A DNA stretch of 64,000 nt from Gemmatimonadota bacterium (GTDB taxonomy: Bacteria > Gemmatimonadota > Gemmatimonadetes > Gemmatimonadales > Gemmatimonadaceae): positions 310,001 to 374,000 of the forward strand of contig JADKAQ010000002.1 of NCBI GenBank assembly GCA_016719105.1, in the 5' to 3' direction. A program made the translations under genes and the position numbers. The notes under the pieces are model-generated. The model saw only the letters and a list, made by a program, of their open reading frames with translations. It searched no databases and was not told where the DNA came from. Below, piece after piece: positions 34,701-44,195 of the stretch (the first letter of the stretch is position 1; each line of letters begins with the position of its first letter).

Positions 34701-34748
34701 GCCTGCGTCGCACGTCGTGCGCTGGCCGTCGATGGTGAGCGTCGGCAT
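31737..34748 (-). CDS. Molybdopterin formate dehydrogenase, NuoG-like alpha subunit (Cys type)
   Basis: A 1003-residue protein from ATG 34748 (MPTLTIDGQRTTC). N-terminus: a 2Fe-2S ferredoxin domain (LCWYPTLPNVGSCRICLV), a His-containing iron-sulfur segment, and two 4Fe-4S sites (CILCTRCVRACEE; CTWCGECVRVCPTGAI). Then the 4Fe-4S Mo-bis-MGD domain (VCPYCGVGCQ). The metal-ligand position reads RLCHSSSV, so Cys rather than selenocysteine. C-terminal dinucleotide-binding domain with NTGRQMYHWHTG. Near residue 370 there is an extra Arg/Pro/Gln-rich linker (RGPRTNPLQRQQTG). No beta, gamma or FdhD gene is adjacent. Other members of this superfamily (assimilatory nitrate reductase) are less likely. 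Confidence 0.88.
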   Translation of the reverse strand: MPTLTIDGQRTTCDAGDTILDAARALGIDVPTLCWYPTLPNVGSCRICLVSVQGSPKLVPACATEATEGMNITTESPAAVQNRQGVLAMLLERYPVDEIPTPGYRNEFESLVRRYDVPLIRRADLPLRIGDTRAGDPIIRHDMSTCILCTRCVRACEEIQVVGVLDVAHRGDHAQIIVGADGNPEHAGCTWCGECVRVCPTGAIHDIIPMAVRAANGQMMDRPASNAMPPIDRTVRSVCPYCGVGCQIDLQVRDNTVIHVRSPWIEQNTPNRGSTCVKGRFGTDFVQHRDRLTTPLVRRGWVKRDGRWVFDGTHENAAEWPRRGGPWDLIAQEGPKAKRGPRTNPLQRQQTGAGPLGDPRDRVATPHDWYAPFREATWEEAMEIAAQELLRLRDAHGPTSLAVFQSAKCSNEENYLLQRMFRAGLGTNNVDHCTRLCHSSSVSAMQRAMNTSAASGSMREVEHESDVIFILGANTTESHPVFGAAIKRAVKRGATLIVCDPRRIELATRAHVHLQALPGTDVAVMNGMLHHILSLGLEDSAFIASRTHDFDRVREAVQPYTPERASQISGVPAASIRRAAELYARGPRSATLWAMGLTQHSTGTDIVSSLLNLVLATGMIGRWGAAMIPIRGQNNVQGASDVGGIPMVYTDYQPVTNPAVRHKFAEAWGVPDERLSLDVGLKVTQIVDESSPVRGMYIMGENPILSDPEVAHAEHWFRELEFLAVQDLFLTETARYADVILPGSSFAEKDGTFVNTERRIQLSRAAITPPGNARRDLEILIDLSNRIGLPTPFRDAAEVMDEIARVTPSWRGVSHERLDNHAGLQYPVLDAEHGGTDFLFADAFPTADGKATFHPVEFLPPAELPDDAFPFLLNTGRQMYHWHTGTMSRRSFALDARESGPIVELNPVDATRLGVHDGDAVRIASRRAEISISVRLSERVAPGQVFIPMHYREAAANLLTNPALDPIAHIPEFKVCAVRITPMHAPGMAGASPDAVAGGAPAD

Positions 34749-35629
34749 GGTGGCACTGTTGAGGGCGGGCGGGGTGTCCGCTGCGCTGGAGTATGCCCCG
34801 CGGTACGGATGCCGTCCAGCGCGCCGCCCCGCGGACGGAGGGGGAAGATCATCGTTAGGCACGGGTGGCAAGGCCCTCGCCGGCGTCGGCGATATTGCGC
34901 ACCAGAAAGCGTGACCATATATTCGCGTCGAGCACCTATCGCGTGCGCGCGAGGATACGGCGTGGCTTCATCACGAAAAGAGTTCCTCCACATCGCAGTG
35001 CTGCCGGCGGCCTCGCCGAGTCTGGTCCCCTTCGCGGAACCAGGTCTCTCCCGGGGGAACTTGGTCTCCCCCCTCACCGCCGTGTTCCACACTCCACTGC
35101 GAGCCCTGCCCGCGACCATGGTGTTGTCGCCAGCCGCAGGATCTCGAAGGGCGATCCAGTCGGACGATGCCGGCGACCGCGCGCCACTCCATGCATCTGC
35201 CGTCTCGATTCGCCGCGCATTCCGAGTTCAGTTAGGCGGTCGCGTGGGTTCGATCGAGCGCACTTGGCTCGATTCCATCGAGCGCACTTGGCTCGATTCC
35301 ATCGGCAGATTCGAATCGCACGCGATGCGTTGCACGCACCATTCAACATCGCGCTCCGTGCCCATCATGTTGAAAAGTTCGCACTTGAACTTTACGAGCG
35401 ACCATCCCTCGTTATAGATTGTCCGCGAGTTGAAACGCGCGCGTTTGTCAAGTCGTCAGGTCTTTGGTTGCACGTCGCGCGATAACACGAGTTCACGGCT
35501 GTTGCTGTTTTCGACATAGCGCCGCGGTTAGGCGCGAAGGACCAGCCGGATGCGAATGCGCCCGGTTGCTGCCGACCGATCCACCGGGGGATCGGACCGG
35601 TGATCCACACCAGACCAGGAGATACTCTC
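34749..35629. other. Gene-poor 880-bp stretch with lower GC content
   Basis: No frame here has family-like sequence; the longest (34865-35485) is Arg/His-rich and looks like a shadow. Content that stands out: CGTTAGG at 34853-34859, a perfect 24-bp tandem duplication at 35254-35301, and a less GC-rich segment 35330-35520. Within it, ttatagatt around 35412-35420 could serve as a weak -10 region for the micro-gene at 35630. Confidence 0.45.
35254..35301. repeat. Perfect 24-bp tandem duplication
   Basis: Bases 35254-35277 and 35278-35301 are identical; each unit starts tcgagcgcacttggctcg, so each can fold into a small hairpin through cgag and ctcg. Confidence 0.85.
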
Positions 35630-35710
35630 ATGGCTGCGAAGAAGAAGACTGCCAAGAAGGCCGCGAAGAAGACGGTGAAGAAGGCGGCCAAGAAGACCAA
35701 GAAGCGCTAG
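35630..35710 (+). CDS. 26-residue Lys/Ala-rich histone-H1-like peptide
   Basis: ATG at 35630 with a plausible RBS (caggag, 35615-35620) ten bases before it, and a TAG at 35708-35710. The product is only Met, Ala, Lys, Thr, Val and Arg: MAAKKKTAKKAAKKTVKKAA then KKTKKR, with about half Lys. It resembles the repeated tails of bacterial histone H1-like (HctB/AlgP-type) proteins and the tail of the NYN protein at 18115. A textbook intrinsic terminator follows 27 bases later, so a short monocistronic transcript is likely. DNA or RNA compaction is the natural guess; a shortened relic of a longer H1-like gene is the alternative. Confidence 0.7.
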   Translation: MAAKKKTAKKAAKKTVKKAAKKTKKR

Positions 35711-35736
35711 TTCTTCTTGGACTCGTAATAACAAGG

Positions 35737-35775
35737 AAGCCGGCGCGAACTCTGCGCCGGCTTTCTTGTTTTTGT
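35737..35775 (+). terminator. Intrinsic terminator of the Lys/Ala micro-gene
   Basis: Ten-base-pair stem aagccggcgc (35737-35746) with gcgccggctt (35754-35763), loop gaactct, then ttcttgtttttg. One of the clearest Rho-independent terminators in the window. Confidence 0.92.
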
Positions 35776-35798
35776 CCATTGCCGCGGCGGGATCCTGC

Positions 35799-35954
35799 TT
35801 ACGCGGCCTTGATGTCGGTCGGAGGGACGTCGGGTTCGGGGACCTGGCCCCAGACGTAGGCCCACACCCGCGGCGGCGTCTCGGCGCGGCTGCCGCGCGA
35901 GATGACGATCCCCACCGGTTCCTCCTCCAGGACGCCCTGACGTGAGTCGGTCAT
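35799..35954 (-). CDS. 51-residue protein of unknown function
   Basis: ATG (35952-35954) preceded on the minus strand by a near-perfect RBS, GAGGAGG, centred about ten bases upstream (35961-35967). It ends at TAA 35799-35801. The sequence starts MTDSRQGVLEEEPVGIVISR, continues with PPRVWAYVWG and ends PPTDIKAA: acidic start, one hydrophobic beta-like patch, Pro-rich end. No signal peptide, membrane segment or Cys. It converges on the Lys/Ala micro-gene. I do not recognise the family; the RBS and codon use argue it is real. A ribosomally made peptide precursor is a possibility without further support, since no modification enzyme is adjacent. Confidence 0.7.
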   Translation of the reverse strand: MTDSRQGVLEEEPVGIVISRGSRAETPPRVWAYVWGQVPEPDVPPTDIKAA

Positions 35955-36200
35955 GCGTCGCCTCCTCTCATATAGTAGATGCGGATGCCGGCTCTACGTC
36001 GTCGACGCTGCGCCGGATTCGTTCTGCGGTGCGGAGCGCTCGGCCCCGCCTGCGACACCGGCCGCAGTCGGCGAGAACGGTTCGCCGACTACGGCCGGTT
36101 GACGAGGCACCGCGGTTCGGCCTCGCACTCCTGTTAAGGCACCGCCTGTGCCAGCACACAATCGCAATTCAAGCTGCTGGCCTGTAAGCACTTAAAGAAA
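35955..36200. other. Spacer between the 51-residue gene and a terminator
   Basis: Holds the RBS of the minus-strand micro-gene at its left end and GC-rich sequence with no supported gene. The short frames here lack RBS and family-like content. Confidence 0.4.
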
Positions 36201-36224
36201 AGGCGCCCACCGGAGTGGGCGCCT
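36195..36224 (-). terminator. Intrinsic terminator of the methyltransferase-like gene
   Basis: Stem aggcgcccac (36201-36210) with gtgggcgcct (36215-36224), tetraloop cgga. Read on the minus strand it is followed by ttttcttt, so it ends transcripts of the gene at 36291-37067. Confidence 0.88.
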
Positions 36225-36290
36225 CGTGTTGCAGAATGACACGTGAGACATTGACACGCTGTATCGGCACGAGTCGCCGAGCTCGGCTTT

Positions 36291-37067
36291 TTAGGCGACG
36301 TTCTTTCGCGCGAGGAAGGTGCGGGCCTTCGTCTCGTCTCGCACGATGGAGACCTCCCACCCGCGATAGCGCGCCCGCAGCTCGTCCAGCTCCACGGCGG
36401 AGTGTCCCGCGACCAGCGTCTGGACCAGGTGGACCCCGCCGTCGAGCGTCGCGCTCTTGAGAATCTCGATGACGCGCTCCCGCTCTCCCGCCGTCAGTCG
36501 TTCGAAGGCGGCCGGGGAACAGACCACCGCATGCAGCGGTGCCTCGGGATACCATTCGCCGAGTGCGGTCACGCAGCCATTGACCCGCGAGGTGAGTCCG
36601 ACGACCCCGGCAGCGGCAATGACCTTCTCGACCACCTCGGGGTCTTCCTCGACCGCGGTGACCTGACAGCCATTGGCGGCGAGGTAGAGCGCGGTACCTT
36701 CCTGCTGGGCGCCGACGACCAGCACGTGGGCTTCGGCGTCCGACGGAATCTCCCGGACGATCGGGGCGTCGGCACTGAGTCCCCAGCGCTCGGGGCGGCG
36801 GTACTCGGCGATGAGCTTCAGCCGGCGCCGGCGCCAGGAGGCGTAGGAGGGAATGCGCAGGCGGTTACGAATGATGCGGTCGACCTCTGCCCAGAGCAGC
36901 AGCTCACCGAAGGCGACCTGCTCTCCCGCCCGGAGGTTGGCCACGGCTTCGTCGCCGATGCGCAGGATCGCCGACCGGGGGATCGAGTCCTTGTAGTTCT
37001 CGATCTCCTGCTCGACGAAGCACTCGTACTCGTGCTTGAGCGATCGCTGCGGTTGATGACTCGCCAT
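36291..37067 (-). CDS. Methyltransferase-like protein of unknown function
   Basis: A 258-residue cytosolic protein. The first 90 residues are helical and charged (LKHEYECFVEQEIENYKD, VDRIIRNRLRIPSYASWRRRRLKL). Residues about 110-200 look like a class I SAM-dependent methyltransferase Rossmann fold: HVLVVGAQQEGTALYLAANG for motif I, VTAVEEDPEVVEKV for motif II, and LHAVVCSPAAF for the post-III strand. The motif I glycines are partly replaced, so activity is uncertain. It is monocistronic with its own terminator. Confidence 0.65.
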   Translation of the reverse strand: MASHQPQRSLKHEYECFVEQEIENYKDSIPRSAILRIGDEAVANLRAGEQVAFGELLLWAEVDRIIRNRLRIPSYASWRRRRLKLIAEYRRPERWGLSADAPIVREIPSDAEAHVLVVGAQQEGTALYLAANGCQVTAVEEDPEVVEKVIAAAGVVGLTSRVNGCVTALGEWYPEAPLHAVVCSPAAFERLTAGERERVIEILKSATLDGGVHLVQTLVAGHSAVELDELRARYRGWEVSIVRDETKARTFLARKNVA

Positions 37068-37318
37068 GCACCCACGCCAGTTAGGCTGAGACCAAACCTA
37101 GGCGCTCTCGTAAGGCGCGCAAGTGGTTTCGTCATTCACTCGTTAGATTTTCTGCGCCGCCTCACGAGCGACCACGAGTCGGCACCTGCGCGGGGCCTCC
37201 TGCATCGCCTGACGAGGAGCCACGTGCACGATTGTTTGGAGCGCACTCACGACCCGCTGCACCGCCCGCCGGACCACCTGCCTTACGAGGGCGACTCACT
37301 CGTCATGCACGATACCCC

Positions 37319-38248
37319 ATGACACCACTACGACACGTAGCTGACGGCATCGCCTGCGGCGACCTCCTGCACCTCGGGCGCGAGGAAGCGATCGCGACCT
37401 ACCTCATGGAGTCGAGCGATGGGCTCGTCGTCGTGGACCCGGGCCCGTCCTCGTGCCGGGATGCGTTGCAGCAGGCCATCCGCGACTTCGGTGCGGCGCC
37501 CGACGACCTGCGCCACGTGCTCCTCACGCACATCCACCTCGACCATGCCGGGATCACCGGCACGCTCGCACGCGAACTCCCGCACCTGCGCGTGCACGTG
37601 CATGCGCGTGGCGCCACGCACCTGAGCGACCCCACACGGCTCCTCGACAGCGCCCGCCGCATCTATCGCGGCGACATGGATCGCCTCTGGGGCGCCTTCG
37701 AGGCGGTCCGGCCGGAGCAGCTCGTCGTCCTCGGCGGCGGGGAGCGCCTCACCATCGGCGGCCGACACCTGCGCGTGGAGTACACGCCCGGTCACGCCTG
37801 GCACCACCTCTGTTATCTCGATGAATCGACCGGCGTCGCCTTCGTCGGCGATGTCGCGGGCGAAGCCTCGCAGCACGGAACCCCCGCGCTCCCCGCCGCG
37901 CCGCCCCCTGACATCGATCTCGAAGCCTGGAAACCCAGCCTCGACCTGATCGGGGCGTGGGGACCTGAGGCACTCCTGCTCACGCACTTCGGCCCCGTTC
38001 GGCACGTCGTGGCGCATCTCGATGCCCTCTGGGATCGCATCATCTCGTGGAGCCTCGCGGTGCGCGCGTCGCTCGCGTCGGGGACCGACGACGACGCGCG
38101 GGCCGACGCCTTCGCCGACGCCGAAGTGGCTCGCCTGCGGAGCGGACTCACCCCGGAGCAGGCGGTGCACATCGATCGCGACTCCATCCGCTCGTCGTGG
38201 TTCGGCTTCGCCCGCTACTGGCGCAAGAAGGCCGAAGCCGGCGCCTGA
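37319..38248 (+). CDS. Metallo-beta-lactamase-fold hydrolase
   Basis: A 309-residue protein from ATG 37319 (MTPLRHVADGIACG); the frame extends upstream into non-conserved sequence. Metal motif THIHLDHAG (HxHxDH) near residue 75, next His in YTPGHAWHHLC, Asp in VAFVGDVAGE and His in LLLTHFGPV. The C-terminal helical tail follows. Glyoxalase II-like or lactonase-like MBL; substrate unknown. The Fpg gene starts 10 bases downstream, so they are probably co-transcribed. Confidence 0.88.
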   Translation: MTPLRHVADGIACGDLLHLGREEAIATYLMESSDGLVVVDPGPSSCRDALQQAIRDFGAAPDDLRHVLLTHIHLDHAGITGTLARELPHLRVHVHARGATHLSDPTRLLDSARRIYRGDMDRLWGAFEAVRPEQLVVLGGGERLTIGGRHLRVEYTPGHAWHHLCYLDESTGVAFVGDVAGEASQHGTPALPAAPPPDIDLEAWKPSLDLIGAWGPEALLLTHFGPVRHVVAHLDALWDRIISWSLAVRASLASGTDDDARADAFADAEVARLRSGLTPEQAVHIDRDSIRSSWFGFARYWRKKAEAGA

Positions 38249-38257
38249 CGAGCGCCC

Positions 38258-39049
38258 GTGCCCGAGCTTCCCGAAGTCGAGTACGCGGCGCGCATCGCGC
38301 GCGCCGCGTGTGCCGGCAAGACCATCGCGACGGTCCGCGCATTGCACCCGTCCCAGCAGCGCGCCCTCCCCGACGACCACGCGCAATCGCTGGCCGGCGA
38401 TGTCGTCGTCGCGATCGCGCGACGTGGCAAGCACCAGCTGTTTCACCTCGGCAGCGGGCGCACCTTGCACGTGCACTTTCGAATGACCGGCGATTGGCGC
38501 GTGGGCAGCTGCGACACGCCCCCGCATCGCGTCACGCGCGTCCTGTTCGAGTTCGCCGACGGGACGCAGCTCGCGCTCGACGACTCGCGCGCCCTGGCGA
38601 CGGTGACGCTCCACGAAGCCGGCATCGACCCGTGCCCAGCACTCGGCCCCGACGCCACCGATGACCGCTTCGACGCCGCTTGGCTGCAGGCGCAGCTGAC
38701 GGGACGCCGGACGCCGATCAAGTCGGCGTTGCTCGACCAGCGCGTCGTGGCCGGGATCGGCAACATTTACGCCTCCGAGGCCCTCTGGTATGCGCGGGTC
38801 GATCCGCGTCGCCTCGGGTACCGCCTCACGCCGCGACAGTGCGTCGCCATCGTGGCCGGTGTGAAGCGCGCCATGCACCGGGCGCTCGCCCACCCCGAGC
38901 GCTACTACGGGGCCGAGGGCATCAGCGCTGCCGTGCGGTTCAACGCGTACGACCGCGAGGGGAAGGGCTGCCGTCGCTGCCGGACGCCCGTCAGCCGCAT
39001 CGTCCAGGCGGGACGCAGCAGCTACTTCTGTCGCGAGTGCCAACGCTAG
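38258..39049 (+). CDS. mutM: Formamidopyrimidine-DNA glycosylase (Fpg/Nei family)
   Basis: A 263-residue bifunctional glycosylase/AP lyase from a GTG at 38258; the N-terminal PELPEVE (catalytic Pro2, Glu3) fixes the start. Further marks: the Lys in RRGKHQLFHL, HFRMTGDW, the H2TH region GIGNIYASEALW, and the C-terminal zinc finger CRRCRTPVSRIVQAGRSSYFCRECQ. It excises oxidised purines such as 8-oxoguanine. The Fpg/Nei split is not sharp from sequence alone; Fpg is favoured. Confidence 0.93.
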   Translation: MPELPEVEYAARIARAACAGKTIATVRALHPSQQRALPDDHAQSLAGDVVVAIARRGKHQLFHLGSGRTLHVHFRMTGDWRVGSCDTPPHRVTRVLFEFADGTQLALDDSRALATVTLHEAGIDPCPALGPDATDDRFDAAWLQAQLTGRRTPIKSALLDQRVVAGIGNIYASEALWYARVDPRRLGYRLTPRQCVAIVAGVKRAMHRALAHPERYYGAEGISAAVRFNAYDREGKGCRRCRTPVSRIVQAGRSSYFCRECQR

Positions 39050-39134
39050 GGAGCAGGCGACAGGATGGCGGGTGCGGGTGCGGGTGCGGCCCGCGCGGGG
39101 GGTGGCGCGCCGACTCCCGCGGCGTTCGCCGGCC

Positions 39135-40307
39135 TTAGTCGTTGACCTCGAGGATCGCTCCCTTGAGGTATCCGGTTTCGGGGACGGCGAGCAGTTCGGG
39201 GTGATCGGTCGGTTGGACGCACAGTTCGCGCAGCGTCACCCGTCGCCCGCTGTCGGCGGCGGCGCCCTGCAGCATCTCGAGGAAGTGCGCCTTGCTGAGG
39301 TGGTAGCTGCAGCTGGCGGTGAACATGAGGCCACCCGGGGCGAGGAGTCGCAGGGCGCGCAGGTTGATCTCGTGGTAGCCGCGCAAGGCCGACGGGAGCG
39401 ATGGGCGGTTCTTCGCGAAGGCCGGCGGATCGACGACGATGGTGTCGAACTGCTCGCCGGTACGCTCGCGCTCGCGCAGGTTCTCGAAGGCGTCGGCTTC
39501 GACGAAGGCGATGTTCGTGCGGTGATTGCGGCTGGCGTTGTCCCGGGCGCGATCGAGGGCGGCGGCCGAGGCGTCGATGGCGATGACTTCGGTGGCGTTC
39601 ACCGCCAGATGCAACGCGAAGGAGCCGTGGTAGGCGAAGCAGTCGAGCGCGCGGCCGCGGGCGAGCGCACCGATGCGGTGGCGGTTCTCGCGCTGATCGA
39701 GGAAGGCGCCGGTCTTCTGTCCCGTCCACGGCGCGGCGAGATACTTCACGCCGTGTTCGTGCACCTCGATTTCATGCGGGACCGTGCCGTGCAGGAGGAC
39801 CGTTTCGCGCGCGAGTCCTTCGCGTTCGCGAAGGGCGGCGTCGTTGCGGGCGAGGATGCCGTCGCAGCCGGTAAGGCGGACAAGGGCGTCGGTGATCGGC
39901 TCTCGATGGGCTTCCAGCCCGGCGCTCATGAGTTGGACGACGAGCCAGCGGTCGTAGCGATCGCAGGTGAGCGAGGGAAGGGCATCGCCCTCGCCGTGCA
40001 CGAGCCGGTACGCCGAGCTGTGGCGAAGGAGGTCGGTTCGGCGCTCGATAGCGGACTTCAAGCGGTCAGACCACCAGGCGCCGTCGAGGGCGTCGAGCGG
40101 TTCGCGGTCGACCATGCGAATCGAGATCTCGGAGGCTGGGGACCAGAGGGCGGTCCCGAGGGGGCGTCCGCGGTTGTCCTCGACGCGTACCGCACCGGCG
40201 GGGGCGTCGGGGAAACGGACGACGTCGCTCTTGAAGATCCAAGGGTGTCCGCGGAGCCATCGAGTGGCGCCGCGATTGGAGACGACTGCGAGATCCAGGG
40301 TGGCCAT
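39135..40307 (-). CDS. RlmI-type 23S rRNA (cytosine-5) methyltransferase
   Basis: A 390-residue protein from ATG 40307 (MATLDLAVVSNRG). N-terminal PUA domain (RGHPWIFKSDVV, then VRVEDNRGRPLGTALW), a central beta-strand linker, and a class I methyltransferase: motif I FAYHGSFALHLA, IAIDASAAALDRA, and the catalytic loop IVVDPPAFAKN. This order is that of RlmI/YccW, which methylates a cytosine of 23S rRNA. It lies next to the 23S gene but is divergent from it. The C-terminus VNAFDD-like end is normal in length. Confidence 0.9.
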   Translation of the reverse strand: MATLDLAVVSNRGATRWLRGHPWIFKSDVVRFPDAPAGAVRVEDNRGRPLGTALWSPASEISIRMVDREPLDALDGAWWSDRLKSAIERRTDLLRHSSAYRLVHGEGDALPSLTCDRYDRWLVVQLMSAGLEAHREPITDALVRLTGCDGILARNDAALREREGLARETVLLHGTVPHEIEVHEHGVKYLAAPWTGQKTGAFLDQRENRHRIGALARGRALDCFAYHGSFALHLAVNATEVIAIDASAAALDRARDNASRNHRTNIAFVEADAFENLRERERTGEQFDTIVVDPPAFAKNRPSLPSALRGYHEINLRALRLLAPGGLMFTASCSYHLSKAHFLEMLQGAAADSGRRVTLRELCVQPTDHPELLAVPETGYLKGAILEVND

Positions 40308-40485
40308 GCGAGACAAGGTAGCGTGGTCACGGCGGGCTCGCGGTCCGGCGGGGGCGTCGCGGCGTGTCTGTTGTGTCGTGCACTGAACGGCGAGTCGTGC
40401 CGATGCTCTGGAGGAGCGCGCGTCCATTCATAGATGTAGCGAATGGAAGGGGGGAGAAATCTTATTGTGGAAGGGGAAAGAGGGG

Positions 40486-40514
40486 TTGATCTACGCGTGC
40501 GGTCTGTGTACCAT
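40486..40514 (+). promoter_or_regulatory. Probable sigma-70-type promoter of the 23S-5S unit
   Basis: TTGATC (40486-40491), 17 bases, then TACCAT (40509-40514), about 250 bases upstream of mature 23S. Spacing is ideal and both boxes match the housekeeping consensus at four of six positions. Confidence 0.6.
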
Positions 40515-40735
40515 ACGCCCCCTTCCGTTACCTGCGTCTGGACGTCGCGAAAGCGGTCTTGAGGCGGGGGGCGGGAGAAGGAAAAGGTTGATCGAATGCC
40601 GGTTGGCGAAGTGCCGCCGGATGCTGATTGAAAAGTGAAGGTAGGGAAGATCGTGGGAAGTGAATCCTTACTGTCGGCGGAGCGCGCAAGCGCGACGTCG
40701 GCGGAGAGATTGCTTGATCACAAGAAGTAGTAGAT

Positions 40736-40750
40736 CGCGCGTGCTCTGCT
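40736..40750 (+). other. 23S processing stem, 5' arm
   Basis: cgcgcgtgctctgct pairs, with G-U wobbles, with ggcagggcacgcgcg at 43723-43737, bracketing the 23S gene as RNase III processing stems do. Confidence 0.75.
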
Positions 40751-40761
40751 TGACGAAGAAT

Positions 40762-43707
<2,946 letters not shown>

Positions 43708-43722
43708 TCCCAATATTTGCTT

Positions 43723-43737
43723 GGCAGGGCACGCGCG
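43723..43737 (+). other. 23S processing stem, 3' arm
   Basis: ggcagggcacgcgcg, complementary to 40736-40750. It lies 15 bases after the 23S 3' end in the 23S-5S spacer, which also carries a CCTAACG at 43756-43762. Confidence 0.75.
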
Positions 43738-43883
43738 CAGGAATCAAGCAGGCTGCCTAACGCAGCTTCATTTCAACCGATCTTCCCTTACCTTCACTCT
43801 TCGCTTTCGAGGACGCGTTCCCGACGGCGACCTGAAGACCTCACCCGTCTCCTCGTCCCCCGTCCACTCGTCTTCTGCAGTTC

Positions 43884-43999
43884 GCTGGCGACTAGAGCGT
43901 AGGGGCCACACCCGTTCCCATACCGAACACGGTCGTTAAGCCCTACAGCGCCGATGGTACTCCGATCGAGAGATCGCGGGAGAGTAGGCCGTCGCCGGC
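43884..43999 (+). rRNA. 5S ribosomal RNA
   Basis: About 115 bases. Terminal helix ctggcgac (43885-43892) with gtcgccgg (43991-43998); conserved cacccgttcccat, ccgaacac and gttaagc blocks; agcgccgatggtact and gggagagtagg at the 3' side. It lies 176 bases after 23S and is followed by a strong terminator. Confidence 0.95.
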
Positions 44000-44008
44000 A
44001 CCCCCTTC

Positions 44009-44048
44009 GCGGGCCGTATGAATCCTCATACGGCCCGCGTTTGTTTTC
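44009..44048 (+). terminator. rRNA unit terminator
   Basis: Thirteen-base-pair perfect stem (44009-44021 with 44026-44038), loop atcc, then gtttgtttt. Ends the 23S-5S transcript. Confidence 0.93.
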
Positions 44049-44195
44049 CCCCCCCTCGAACGTCGAGCCCGGCCACCCAACTCGCACGACGGGACACTCG
44101 GCAGGATCACCCCTCGCACCACAGGCCTACCCTCACTCCCCCCGCGGTAGCGACGGCGCGTCCCCCGCGCCCCAGCAACCCCGGGCTGCCGGGGC

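Larger units (their letters stand above)
40308..40761 (+). other. rRNA promoter and leader region
   Basis: About 450 bases between the divergent RlmI-type gene and 23S. It contains the promoter at 40486-40514, purine-rich sequence, and the 5' half of the 23S processing stem at 40736-40750. No 16S rRNA or tRNA sequence is present. Confidence 0.7.

Noticed and set aside
34865..35485. 206-residue Arg/His-rich frame
   Set aside because: Runs through the tandem duplication, no RBS and no family-like sequence.
35994..36191. 65-residue minus-strand frame from a GTG
   Set aside because: No RBS, composition like random GC-rich DNA, lies in a spacer.
40308..40761. Search for 16S rRNA, tRNA-Ile/Ala or boxA upstream of 23S
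   Set aside because: None of the conserved 16S 3'-end or tRNA blocks is present, and no convincing boxA.
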